Below are positions 1 to 8,161 of a DNA stretch of 14,710 nt, one piece after another. The notes beneath the pieces were generated by a model that was not told the origin of the DNA, did no database searches, and was given only the letters and a program-made list of their open reading frames with translations. The stretch is from the NCBI GenBank assembly GCA_046263195.1, contig JBHELG010000105.1, positions 1-14,710 on the forward strand, given 5' to 3'. Made by a program: the position numbers and the translations under genes. The stretch is from JBHELG01 sp046263195 (lineage in GTDB: Bacteria; Actinomycetota; Nitriliruptoria; Nitriliruptorales; JAHWKO01). Numbering within the stretch: position 1 is the first letter of the stretch; each line of letters starts with the position of its first letter.

Positions 1-344
1 CACCTCAGTGGCCTGGGCCTCCGAAATGCGGCCAGCGACGAACGCCTCCCGAGTGGCGGCAAGCCCCTCGACGGCCTTGGCGGTTTCGATGGACGCGGCG
101 GCCTGCTGGGGCTGGTACCCAACATCCTGGCCAGCCACTGCGCCCCCGACCGATGCCCCTTGACCCGATACGCGCCAGACTCCTCGGCGCGGGCCGCCGC
201 CCTGGCCCGGGCCGCTGCACACACCTTCTCGCCCCGGACCAGGACCTCGACCAGCGCGACCGCCTCCGGTCCGGCGAGGCGTGCGGGGTCGAAAACCGCC
301 AATGCTTGGGCGAGTGTCTCGACCGCCTGAATGATCCTCTTCAT
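1..344 (-). pseudogene. DUF222/HNH endonuclease family gene, 5' part, frameshifted and truncated by window edge
   Basis: From the ATG at 344 the minus strand reads MKRIIQAVETLAQALAVFDP, then a helical segment with AARAEESGAYRVKGHRSGAQ and WLARMLGTSP. This is the classic N-terminal pattern of DUF222 proteins, the actinobacterial group that usually carries a C-terminal HNH nuclease domain. At about 108-105 the reading frame breaks. The family-like sequence resumes in another frame as QAAASIETAKAVEGL and AATREAFVAGRISEAQATEV and runs to the window edge. One missing base at the CCC-AG-CAG junction would restore a single frame. The break is a real mutation or an assembly error. The HNH part lies outside the window. 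Members are often multicopy, and their role is not well established. The family call is confident; pseudogene status is less so. Confidence 0.7.
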
Positions 345-351
345 ACAGTCG

Positions 352-357
352 ATCGTA
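352..357 (-). promoter_or_regulatory. putative -10 box for the DUF222 gene (leaderless layout)
   Basis: On the minus strand TACGAT ends seven bases before the ATG at 344, which would place transcription initiation at or next to the start codon. The gene has no clear Shine-Dalgarno, which fits a leaderless mRNA, common in actinobacteria. No convincing -35 hexamer was seen. Confidence 0.3.
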
Positions 358-499
358 CGTTCGGCGTGTGACAGGTATCTGGGGTCCGGAGGTTGTCGAG
401 GTTTTAGACGGCAGGTGTGCCCTCCGCGCGAGCGCACCCCAACCTGTCCCGCCACCCACCCAGGAACGGACGGGTCAGCGCTCCCGGTTCCGCCGGGGC

Positions 500-505
500 T
501 AGCAT
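500..505 (+). promoter_or_regulatory. putative -10 box for mtaB
   Basis: TAGCAT fits the actinobacterial TAnnnT -10 pattern and lies in the 253-nt divergent gap between the DUF222 gene and mtaB. An in-frame GTG at 514 begins eight bases after it, so a leaderless transcript starting translation at 514 is possible. The GTG at 598, with a strong Shine-Dalgarno, is the alternative. No clear -35 was found. Confidence 0.3.
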
Positions 506-597
506 CGGCGGCTGTGACGGCCCTAGAACTGCCGCTCGTCGGCGTGCCCGGCCAGGCAACGCCCCGCCCCGCCGGATGGTCGGAGGGGGAGGTTGGG

Positions 598-1896
598 GTG
601 CGTCACGGCGTCGCCTTCGCCACGGTCGGATGCCGTCTCAACCAGGCAGAGACCGAGGAGGCACTCGCGACCCTCGTGGCGCGCGGCTACCAGCTGGACC
701 GCGACGGTGGGGCCCGCCTCGTCGTCGTCAACACCTGCGCGGTGACCCGCGAGTCCACCGCGACCTCGCGTAAGCTCATACGATGTGCCGTCCGCAGCAA
801 TCCCAACGCCACCGTCGTGGTGACGGGCTGCTACGCGACGGCCGAGCCCGATGCGGTCGCGTCCCTCGCCGGCGTCGACCTCGTCGTGCCCAACGAGGAC
901 AAGGAGCGGCTGGCCGACCTCCTCGCGGCTCACGACCCTGCTCTCGCCCCGACCCCCGCGGAGCAGCTGGTAGGAGCCGACGCTGACGACCTCACCAGGA
1001 GGCTGCACACCCGTGTATCAGTGAGGGTCCAGACCGGCTGCGACGTCCACTGCGCCTTCTGCATCATCCCGTCGACCAGAGGGCCACTACGTTCGCGACC
1101 GCCTGACGAGATCGTCGCCGACCTGCGTCTGCGAGTCGCCGACGGCGTCCGCGAGGCGGTACTCACTGGCGTCCATCTCGGTAAGTACGGGCATGACGTT
1201 GGCGATCGTGAAGGCCTCGCTCACCTCGTCAGCCGCCTCCTCGACGAGGTCGAAGGCCTCGAACGCCTCCGCCTGTCCTCCGTTCTCCCGCTCGAGGTGA
1301 CGCCGACCCTCATCGAGGTCTGGTCTCAGGACGCGCGGGTCTGCCGCCACCTCCACGTCCCGTTGCAGAGCGGCTCCGACCGCATTCTGTCCGCTATGGG
1401 TCGCGGTTACGACGTGGCCGCCTTCCTGGCCCGCGTCGACCATGCCCGCTCGCGCCTGGCTCATCTGGGTCTGTCAACCGACGTCATCGTCGGCTTCCCC
1501 GGAGAGACGCGGGACGACTTCGATGCAACACTGAGAGTCGTGGAGCGTGCCGGGTTCGCGAAGCTTCACGTCTTCCGCTACTCGGGCCGGCCCGGTACCC
1601 GCAGCGCGGACACGATGCCCGATGACGTACCCGATGCGGAGAAGCGGGCGCGCTCCAGTGAGCTCGTTTCTCTCGGGGAGGCACTCCGAGACCGCTTTCA
1701 CGCCTCACTCCTCGGCGCCGAGCTCGACGTGGTCGTCGAATGCGACCGTGGCGGAGGGTGGCTGCAGGGAACGGCCGGCAACTACCTGAAGCCGCTGTTT
1801 CACGGAGACCCAAGCCTCGTCGAGCAGCTGGTCCGTGTCCGGCTGACGGGCCTGCGCGGTACGACCATGAGCGGCGAACTCCTCCACGTCCTGTAG
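598..1896 (+). CDS. mtaB: tRNA (N6-threonylcarbamoyladenosine(37)-C2)-methylthiotransferase MtaB
   Basis: This radical-SAM methylthiotransferase converts t6A37 to ms2t6A37 in ANN-decoding tRNAs in the cytoplasm, using two [4Fe-4S] clusters. From GTG 598 the protein is 432 aa, usual for MtaB. The N-terminal MTTase domain carries cluster cysteines C12 (TVGCRLNQ), C47 (NTCAVT) and C78 (VTGCYA). The radical-SAM motif CDVHCAFC gives C148, C152 and C155, followed by IIPSTRGPLRSRP. A TRAM-like domain fills roughly residues 370-432. NTCAVT and the IIPxxRGxxRSR segment favour MtaB over MiaB or RimO. The start is chosen for the GGAGG at 588-592, five bases upstream; an in-frame GTG at 514 would add 28 residues that look non-conserved. 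The gene stands alone, convergent with pruA. Confidence 0.9.
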   Translation: MRHGVAFATVGCRLNQAETEEALATLVARGYQLDRDGGARLVVVNTCAVTRESTATSRKLIRCAVRSNPNATVVVTGCYATAEPDAVASLAGVDLVVPNEDKERLADLLAAHDPALAPTPAEQLVGADADDLTRRLHTRVSVRVQTGCDVHCAFCIIPSTRGPLRSRPPDEIVADLRLRVADGVREAVLTGVHLGKYGHDVGDREGLAHLVSRLLDEVEGLERLRLSSVLPLEVTPTLIEVWSQDARVCRHLHVPLQSGSDRILSAMGRGYDVAAFLARVDHARSRLAHLGLSTDVIVGFPGETRDDFDATLRVVERAGFAKLHVFRYSGRPGTRSADTMPDDVPDAEKRARSSELVSLGEALRDRFHASLLGAELDVVVECDRGGGWLQGTAGNYLKPLFHGDPSLVEQLVRVRLTGLRGTTMSGELLHVL

Positions 1897-1981
1897 GGAG
1901 TCGCGATCTCCTGCGCCACCCGGGGCCAGTACGTCGCACGGGACGGTCAGGCTCTACCTCGCCCAGGCTACACGGCTGGCT

Positions 1982-3613
1982 CTACTCCTCGCCCAAATAG
2001 GGATAGCGGTGATCGCTGGGAGGCAGGTATGTCTCCTTGATCACGCGCGGGCTCACCCAGCGCTGAAGGTTGAGCCCGGATCCGGCCTTGTCGTTGGTGC
2101 CCGAACCCCGAGCACCACCGAACGGTTGCTGACCCACGATCGCCCCGGTCGGTTTGTCGTTCACGTAGAAGTTGCCGGCGGCATGACGCAGACGGGAGGT
2201 GGCTTCGACGATCACGCCCCGGTCGCGGGCGAAGATCGCGCCGGTCAGTGCGTAGGGGGACGTCGTATCCACGAGGTCGAGGACGGACTCCCAAACGGCG
2301 TCCTCGTAGACGAAGACGGTGAGGAGGGGACCGAACAGCTCCTCTTCCAGCATGCGGTGGCGTGGATCGTCCGACACGACGATGGTGGGCTCGACGAACC
2401 AGCCGATGGAATCGTCCGTACCGCCACCCACGAGGATGCTGAGATCGGGGTCGTGGCGCGCTTCCTCGATCGCGGCCCGGTGCTTGTTGAACGCCTTGCT
2501 GTCGATGACGGCACCGAGGAAGTTGCGGAAGTCCGCGATGTCTCCCATGCCGAGGCTGCGGGTGACGTCGACGAGTTCGTCGCGCAGACGTGGCCACAGG
2601 CTGGACGGCACATAGGCTCGTGACACCGCGGAGCATTTCTGCCCCTGGTACTCGAACGCCCCGCGAGTCAGGGCGGTCACGAGCGGTTGAGGGTCAGCGG
2701 AAGGGTGAGCCAGCAGGAAGTCCTTGCCGCCACTCTCTCCGACTATGCGCGGAAAGGCCCGGAAGTGACGGATGTGCTCGCCGATCTTCGCCCACAACTC
2801 GCGCAGTACGAACGCCGAACCGGTGAAGTGCAGGCCCTCGAAGTCGGGGTGGTCGAGGCAGACGTCGGCAACGAGCGCCCCGTCGCCGTGGACGAGGTTG
2901 ATGACGCCTTCGGGAAGCCCGGCCGCCTGTAGGACCTGCAGGAAGTAGTGGGCCGACAGCGCCTGCTTCTCGGACGGCTTCCAGACCACCGTGTTGCCCA
3001 TGAGTGCCGGTGCAGTGGGAAGGTTTCCGGCGATGGACGTGAAATTGAACGGAGTCACCGCCAGGACGAACCCTTCGAGCGGGCGATAGTCGACCCGGTT
3101 CCAGACACCGGCTGAGTTGAGCGGCTGCTGGGAGAGAACCTCGGCAGCGAAGGCGACGTTGAAACGCAGGAAGTCGATGAGCTCGCAGGCCGCGTCGATC
3201 TCCGCCTGGTGGGCGGTTTTCGACTGACCGAGCATGGTCGCGGCGTTCAGGGTGTCCCGCCAGGGTCCAGCGATGAGCTCGGCCGCCTTCAATATGGTCG
3301 ACGCCCGCTCGTCCCACGGCAGCGCTGCCCAGTCGGCCTTCGCGTAGAGCGCGGCCTCTATCGCGTCGCGCACGTGCTCGACTCCGGCAGCGTGAACCGT
3401 CGCGAGACGGAGACTGTGGTTGTGGGGAGCCCGCAGATCGAAGGTGGCACCGGTGCGGATCGGGCGGTCAGCGATGACGCACGGCGCCTCGATCGTCTCT
3501 TTGGTCAACTCGTCCAGCCGGCCCTTCAGACGTGCGCGTTCGAGGGTGCCGGGGGCGTACACGCGGGCCGGCTCGTTCGTGGGCATGGGGGCGGCGACTC
3601 GGGCGGTGAGCAT
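1982..3613 (-). CDS. pruA: L-glutamate gamma-semialdehyde dehydrogenase (1-pyrroline-5-carboxylate dehydrogenase)
   Basis: An NAD(P)-dependent aldehyde dehydrogenase of the ALDH4 type, oxidising glutamate 5-semialdehyde to glutamate, the second step of proline degradation. The 543-aa protein matches stand-alone P5C dehydrogenases. Visible landmarks: oxyanion-hole N190 (TPFNFTSIAGNLPTAP), cofactor-site K212 (WKPSEK), FTGS 263-266, general base E293 (VGESGGKDF) and nucleophile C327 (YQGQKCSAVSRAY). The long match through GNFYVNDKPTGAIVGQQPFG is typical of ALDH4 rather than other ALDHs. The ATG at 3613 follows GGAGGAGG on the minus strand; an internal ATG (M10) is less well placed. The gene begins 23 nt after the metalloprotease stop on the same strand, so co-transcription is plausible. 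No proline dehydrogenase gene is in the window. Confidence 0.92.
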   Translation of the reverse strand: MLTARVAAPMPTNEPARVYAPGTLERARLKGRLDELTKETIEAPCVIADRPIRTGATFDLRAPHNHSLRLATVHAAGVEHVRDAIEAALYAKADWAALPWDERASTILKAAELIAGPWRDTLNAATMLGQSKTAHQAEIDAACELIDFLRFNVAFAAEVLSQQPLNSAGVWNRVDYRPLEGFVLAVTPFNFTSIAGNLPTAPALMGNTVVWKPSEKQALSAHYFLQVLQAAGLPEGVINLVHGDGALVADVCLDHPDFEGLHFTGSAFVLRELWAKIGEHIRHFRAFPRIVGESGGKDFLLAHPSADPQPLVTALTRGAFEYQGQKCSAVSRAYVPSSLWPRLRDELVDVTRSLGMGDIADFRNFLGAVIDSKAFNKHRAAIEEARHDPDLSILVGGGTDDSIGWFVEPTIVVSDDPRHRMLEEELFGPLLTVFVYEDAVWESVLDLVDTTSPYALTGAIFARDRGVIVEATSRLRHAAGNFYVNDKPTGAIVGQQPFGGARGSGTNDKAGSGLNLQRWVSPRVIKETYLPPSDHRYPYLGEE

Positions 3614-3636
3614 GGCCTCCTCCGCGTCGAGGTGTG

Positions 3637-5976
3637 CTAGTGGGAACGCCCTCTGGCGTCTCTCGGGCCGAGCACCCTGGTGGTCTTGGCCAAGTCGAGG
3701 CCTTCCCTGCGATCTTCGGCGCCAGTCGGGGAAGGAGGGGCCGCCGTGGCGCGGTCCACGGATGGGGCGGAGGATGAGGTGCCGGGGCGCACGAGTTCGG
3801 GCGGCGCCAGCCCGCCGGCGGAACTCGCATCGGCTCGCCAGCCGTATTGGAACGTCTCCGACGACGTGGGGGTGAGCGACGTGAAGATCGCGATCGTGCG
3901 AGGAGCTTCCAACGCTCCACTCGCTGCCAGCGTCCCGCCCGACTCGTCAGCGGCGAAACGTTCGACGTCGACCATGGCGCCCGCCGTTATCAGCTGGAGG
4001 ACGACTTGGTTGGACACGACCGGGTCGATGACGAGCGCCGACCTTTCCCCATCGCCCCCGAGCTGAAACCCCTGCTGGCCGGCCTCGAACGTTACGAGCG
4101 GCCACACGGCCCCGCCGGGGTCCTCGAGCGAGATGTCATCGAGCGTAAAACCCGGGTTGTTCACCGCGTCATCGGTGTCGTAGAAGAAGCGCAGGAGGAT
4201 CTTCTTGCCCGCGTAGGCGGACAGGTCCTGCTCCGCCCGCTCCCACCGGGGCGCCGCTCCCGTAGCTCCACCGGCGGGGCCCACCCCGGACTTCCCGGTG
4301 ATGCCGTTGCCCTGGTTGGAGCCGTTCGGGTTGGTTTGACGACTGCCGCACACACAGTCGAGGTTGTGCCACGTCCCACCATCCTCGGAGACCTGCAGGT
4401 AGACATAATCGAAGTCCTCTTCCAGGTCGTACCAGTAGCCGAATCTCAGCGCGGGGGCGCTCGCCCGCGTGAGGTCGGCCTGGCGCACGACGAAGGTTTC
4501 CATCTGGTCACCGCGGTTGAGCCAGAGCTCGTGCGGTGGTGACGGCATGCCGGCGAGGTTGTCGACGATCGGGATGGTCGGCTCGGCTTCCAGTTTGAAG
4601 TTCCCGTCCTCGGCCGTGTCGAAGACGAGGTACTGCTCCCCATAGGGGTGCAGTACCCCCTCGCGTCGGGACGGGTAGCTGGAGAATTGTCCCTGCGGGC
4701 CCACCCTGAACGAGGCGAGTGTCGCGTAGCCGTACTGTCCGGCACCGATACTGCGGTCGTTGAGGATGTTCGCGACGCCGCGGTCGAGGAAGACGTCGTT
4801 CCCCGTCCGTGTTCGGTAGTAGGGGTCGAGTCCGTGCCGGTAGGGGTTCGTGGCGAGTACCTCGTCGACGCCGGTCATCCCATCCGTTGCCATCCTCGTG
4901 ATGGGCGCGGCGAGGGCGTAGCTCTCCTTGAAGGGGGTGGCAGGGTCATCCGCCGGGCCGTAATGCTCGAGCAGGTAGGACAGGAAGGTGTAGGCGTTGC
5001 CGTAGTCCTGCACCTGCCCCGCCCAATGCGTGAGCTGGTCGTCCGGGTTCTCGGCATAGGCCATCAGATGGCCGCTCACCAGGTCCAGCCCGTTGACTTC
5101 GATGGCGATGTCGGCCATGCCCTCGTTGACCCAGGAGTCCTCGTTCGCGTCGTTCGCGAACTGGATCATGTGGAAGAACTCGTGCGCGAGGACGCCCTGG
5201 TACTGCTCCGATCCCGGGTCGACGAGCGCGGAGTTTATGTAGAAGAACTCACCCTCGTTCGACGTCGCGTTCACGGTCTTTGGGTACTCGTCCCGCGAGG
5301 AGTAGTAGCCCGCGGTGAACCCTGGCGCACTCACCTGGATCGGGAAGTTCACGATATTGATGTGCGGGTCGTCGTCGGCGTCGTACCAGGGCTGACCCCA
5401 GATCTGCTCCATGCGAGGCGGCTGGCGATAGGGCAGGCGGTCGCAGCGGGCGTGCTCGCCGAAGTAGTGGCGGTCGACGGCGTAGATGCGCTCGAAATCA
5501 GCGGCACCCCTCTCGGCCTCCGCCTGCGAGGTGATCGACCCGGCTCCCCTGCTGAGGTTCGTCGGGTCGTACGTCGTGGTGTCGACCCACATGTAGACAT
5601 GATCGGTCACAGCAGCCAACGTGAAGCGGCGCTCCACGTCCCGTTGCAAGTTACGGTCCGTGACCCAGAAGGTCGCGGTATCGCCGACCTTTCGCCCGGG
5701 CTTCGTGTCATTGCAGACACCGTTCTGAGTGACGCCTGGCGTAGGAGGTTGTCCGGGCGGGGCGAGGGCGAATTCGACTCCCGGTTGGGACAGGTTCGCC
5801 CCGTTCATGATCCGCTCGCCTGCCAGGCGCTGCGGCAGGTGGAGGTGGTCGAGCAGGTAGCGGTCGTAGACGCTGAGCGTGCTGTCCTGTGGGTAGGCGG
5901 CGCCAGTGGGCAGGCCAGCCAACAGTGCAAGCACCAGCGTGGCGGTGCCGAGAGCAGCGGTGAAACGGCGCGACAT
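3637..5976 (-). CDS. secreted zinc metalloprotease with immune-inhibitor-A-like C-terminal domain
   Basis: The 779-aa product starts MSRRFTAALGTATLVLALLA, a signal peptide with basic n-region and hydrophobic core ending near GAAYPQ (about residue 28). The catalytic segment reads VLAHEFFHMIQFAND then WVNEGMAD: zinc ligands H265 and H269, catalytic E266, probable third ligand E285. This gluzincin-like pattern recalls the M30 hyicolysin group. Residues about 480-620 (FGYWYDLEEDFDYVYLQVSE, DLSAYAGKKILLRFFYDTDD, PGFTLDDISL) closely resemble the C-terminal lectin/MAM-like domain of M6 immune inhibitor A peptidases. A Pro/Ser/Ala-rich tail follows, with no sortase signal or membrane helix, so the protein is probably released. 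AAAGGAG precedes the ATG at 5976; the frame is open 54 codons further upstream without a signal peptide or better ribosome site. Substrate unknown. Confidence 0.8.
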   Translation of the reverse strand: MSRRFTAALGTATLVLALLAGLPTGAAYPQDSTLSVYDRYLLDHLHLPQRLAGERIMNGANLSQPGVEFALAPPGQPPTPGVTQNGVCNDTKPGRKVGDTATFWVTDRNLQRDVERRFTLAAVTDHVYMWVDTTTYDPTNLSRGAGSITSQAEAERGAADFERIYAVDRHYFGEHARCDRLPYRQPPRMEQIWGQPWYDADDDPHINIVNFPIQVSAPGFTAGYYSSRDEYPKTVNATSNEGEFFYINSALVDPGSEQYQGVLAHEFFHMIQFANDANEDSWVNEGMADIAIEVNGLDLVSGHLMAYAENPDDQLTHWAGQVQDYGNAYTFLSYLLEHYGPADDPATPFKESYALAAPITRMATDGMTGVDEVLATNPYRHGLDPYYRTRTGNDVFLDRGVANILNDRSIGAGQYGYATLASFRVGPQGQFSSYPSRREGVLHPYGEQYLVFDTAEDGNFKLEAEPTIPIVDNLAGMPSPPHELWLNRGDQMETFVVRQADLTRASAPALRFGYWYDLEEDFDYVYLQVSEDGGTWHNLDCVCGSRQTNPNGSNQGNGITGKSGVGPAGGATGAAPRWERAEQDLSAYAGKKILLRFFYDTDDAVNNPGFTLDDISLEDPGGAVWPLVTFEAGQQGFQLGGDGERSALVIDPVVSNQVVLQLITAGAMVDVERFAADESGGTLAASGALEAPRTIAIFTSLTPTSSETFQYGWRADASSAGGLAPPELVRPGTSSSAPSVDRATAAPPSPTGAEDRREGLDLAKTTRVLGPRDARGRSH

Positions 5977-6216
5977 CCGCGCTCCTTTGTCGGTCCTCCA
6001 CCGGCCGCTGGCCCGTCGGGCGTGCGAGCCTAGTCTCCTCAGCGCGTGGGCAGGTGGGTCAGAGCTTTGCTTTCCTACTCGCGGCGTCGTCGAGCCCTCC
6101 TGCGCCCGCGCAAAGATAGAGTGCTCGGACTTCTGCACGGGTAAGCGGGGCTGTCGAACGGGCAGAGCGGGGTGCCCGCCTCGCGAACTTCACCGCGCCG
6201 ATGGAAGGGACCACAC
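5977..6216. promoter_or_regulatory. 240-bp divergent intergenic region between two secreted protease genes
   Basis: This spacer must hold the promoters for the leftward metalloprotease and the rightward subtilase. Apart from the ribosome sites at its ends (AAAGGAG for the metalloprotease, GGAAGGGA at 6203-6210 for the subtilase) I could not assign convincing -35/-10 pairs or a strong palindrome. A slightly AT-richer patch lies around 6110-6125. Confidence 0.4.
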
Positions 6217-8112
6217 GTGTCGTCGCAGCACCTCCCTCACCGCCCGAAACAGGCCCGAATGAAGGCCTTCGTCTCGGCCCTGCTCATCATCGCTCTGCTG
6301 CCTCTCCTCACGGCGGCGGTGCCTTCCCCTCCAACAGCCCCGGGCACGAACACCACCTTCCCCGCGAGCGCGGCGACGCGTTCTGGTGCGGCACAGATCG
6401 CCGCGCTCGACGTATCGGACGACGTGCCGGTGCTGGCCGTCGCGACGCGGCACGCCGCCCAGACGAGCTCTGACGCCGCTCGCCGGCTGCGGGCGCTCGG
6501 GCTCGAGGTCCAGCCGCTGCGCCGCCTTCCCCTCGCACTCGTCAGGGGCACGAAGCGGCAGCTCTTGACGGCGGCGGAGACGGGTGCGGCGCGCGACGTC
6601 TACCCGAACGAGCGCATGCAGCTACACGGACGGGAATCACGAAATGCCGTGCGCGCCAACGGGGCCGGGGCCCTGGGGTACACCGGACAGGGCGTTGGGG
6701 TCGCGATCGTCGACACGGGCATCGATGCGACCCACCCGGACCTGCGCAAGCGGGTGACCCACAACCGCAAGTACATCGGGCCGCAGTACCTGGTGTCGTC
6801 GGACGTCGCAGCTCCCCACCTACCGCTATTGGGCGAGCTCGTCATCCCCATCGATCGACTGCCTTACAACAACAGCGACCTCGGCTCAGGGCACGGCACC
6901 CACGTCGCGGGGATTGTCGCGGCCGATGGCAGCGGAAATCAGGAACTGCTCGGTGTCGCACCAGGAGCAAACCTCATCGGCTACTCGGCGGGCGATGTGG
7001 CGGCCGTGCACCTGTTCGCCATCCTGGCGGCGTTCGACGACATCCTCGTGCACCGCGACGCATGGGGCATTCGGATCGTCAACAACTCCTGGGGCAGCTT
7101 CTTCAGGTTCTTGGACCCCGCTCATCCGATCCATGCCGCCACCAAGGCGCTGCACGACGCCGGACTCGTCGTCGTGTTCTCGGCAGACAACTACGGCGAG
7201 GAGATGACGATCAACCCGTGGTCGATCGCTCCCTGGGTGATCTCGGTGGGTTCCACCAGTCTGACCGGCCAGCGTTCGTCGTTCACCTCGGCCGGCCTTC
7301 GCTACGACAACTCAAGCGCCGTACCCCTGCCGCAGGATGGTCACCTGCGCTTCGAGGGTGACCGGATCGGCCTCTACCATCCCGATGTGAGCGCCCCGGG
7401 CACAGCCATCCTCTCGACCGGCACCCCGAGCGGCCTCCTAACCCTGGCTCTACCCGGCGGCGGGGCGACCCTGTCAGGAACGTCACAGGCCGCCCCCCAC
7501 GTTGCCGGCGTGGCCGCGCTCCTACTGTCGGCGAACCCGCGACTCACGCCGGACCAGGTCCGCCGGGTGATGCAGGTCACCGCCCGGCCCGTGGCGGGAG
7601 GATCAGCCTTCTGGCAGTCAGGTTACGGGCTGGTGGACGCCGAAGCGGCCACCAGGCTCGTCAGGCGCAACGACTTCTCGGAGGAGCTGCTCGCACAACT
7701 GCAGGCCGCCGCGGACCACCAGGTGCGCGCGCAACGGCAGCTGAGGGTTCTCGCCGTCGACCAGTGGGCATTCGACCCGCTGCCCGCCACCGTTCGCGGC
7801 CTTGATACGAGAACGTTCCCACTCGACGTCCTGCCGGGCACGAAGGCGATTCGCGGCAGCGTGGCCTATCCGGGCGCCTTCGACCCGACCAGGTCCAACC
7901 CCTTCAACTGGCAGCTCACGCTCATCGACCCCGCGGGCCGGCGGGTCGCCCGCAGCACGCCCTCCGACCGTGTCGGCGTCTCCAGCTTCTCCATCGCCGA
8001 CAACCTCCCGCCTGGCAGGTGGACCGTAGAGGTTGCTGGCGTTGCTGCCCTCTCGGCGCCGGGTTTCCCGCAGGTGAGCCTGTCCATCGCGCAGCTCGCT
8101 CCACACTCGTGA
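6217..8112 (+). CDS. secreted subtilisin-like serine protease (peptidase S8)
   Basis: A 631-aa exported endopeptidase. The n-region KQARMK precedes a hydrophobic core (about residues 17-34) that forms the signal peptide. Residues about 60-140 look like an I9-type propeptide. The catalytic triad is visible: D166 (VAIVDTGIDATHPDL), H226 (SGHGTHVAGIVAA) and S423 (LSGTSQAAPHVAGVAALL). The oxyanion Asn is N325, within FSADNYG rather than the usual AAGN. Residues about 545-631 form a beta-rich C-terminal domain resembling a bacterial pre-peptidase/P-type domain (WQLTLIDPAGRRVARSTP, PGRWTVEVAG). GTG 6217 is chosen because GGAAGGGA sits seven bases upstream; ATG 6259 has no good ribosome site but would still keep the signal peptide. 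The gene is divergent from the metalloprotease and 49 nt upstream of the acyl-CoA dehydrogenase. Confidence 0.88.
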   Translation: MSSQHLPHRPKQARMKAFVSALLIIALLPLLTAAVPSPPTAPGTNTTFPASAATRSGAAQIAALDVSDDVPVLAVATRHAAQTSSDAARRLRALGLEVQPLRRLPLALVRGTKRQLLTAAETGAARDVYPNERMQLHGRESRNAVRANGAGALGYTGQGVGVAIVDTGIDATHPDLRKRVTHNRKYIGPQYLVSSDVAAPHLPLLGELVIPIDRLPYNNSDLGSGHGTHVAGIVAADGSGNQELLGVAPGANLIGYSAGDVAAVHLFAILAAFDDILVHRDAWGIRIVNNSWGSFFRFLDPAHPIHAATKALHDAGLVVVFSADNYGEEMTINPWSIAPWVISVGSTSLTGQRSSFTSAGLRYDNSSAVPLPQDGHLRFEGDRIGLYHPDVSAPGTAILSTGTPSGLLTLALPGGGATLSGTSQAAPHVAGVAALLLSANPRLTPDQVRRVMQVTARPVAGGSAFWQSGYGLVDAEAATRLVRRNDFSEELLAQLQAAADHQVRAQRQLRVLAVDQWAFDPLPATVRGLDTRTFPLDVLPGTKAIRGSVAYPGAFDPTRSNPFNWQLTLIDPAGRRVARSTPSDRVGVSSFSIADNLPPGRWTVEVAGVAALSAPGFPQVSLSIAQLAPHS

Positions 8113-8161
8113 CTTGCCTCGCGCCGCCAATACGAGCGGCCCTCGTCGCAAAGGAAGTGCT

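Noticed and set aside
331..597. 5' extension of the mtaB frame up to 331
   Set aside because: It overlaps the DUF222 gene start, lacks MTTase similarity and includes the likely promoter. MtaB similarity begins just after 598.
1897..1981. Possible bidirectional terminator between convergent mtaB and pruA
   Set aside because: Only a 4-bp GGAG/CTCC stem and scattered GCC/GGC pairs were found, with no T-run. This is too weak to call.
1968..2636. Minus-strand open frame of 222 codons in another frame of pruA
   Set aside because: It overlaps the ALDH coding frame and is rich in Arg/Pro/Gly as expected for an out-of-frame shadow.
4648..6033. Plus-strand open frame of 461 codons antisense to the metalloprotease
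   Set aside because: It has no recognisable domain and is the low-stop shadow expected opposite a high-GC gene. The minus strand has a signal peptide, zinc motif and ribosome site.
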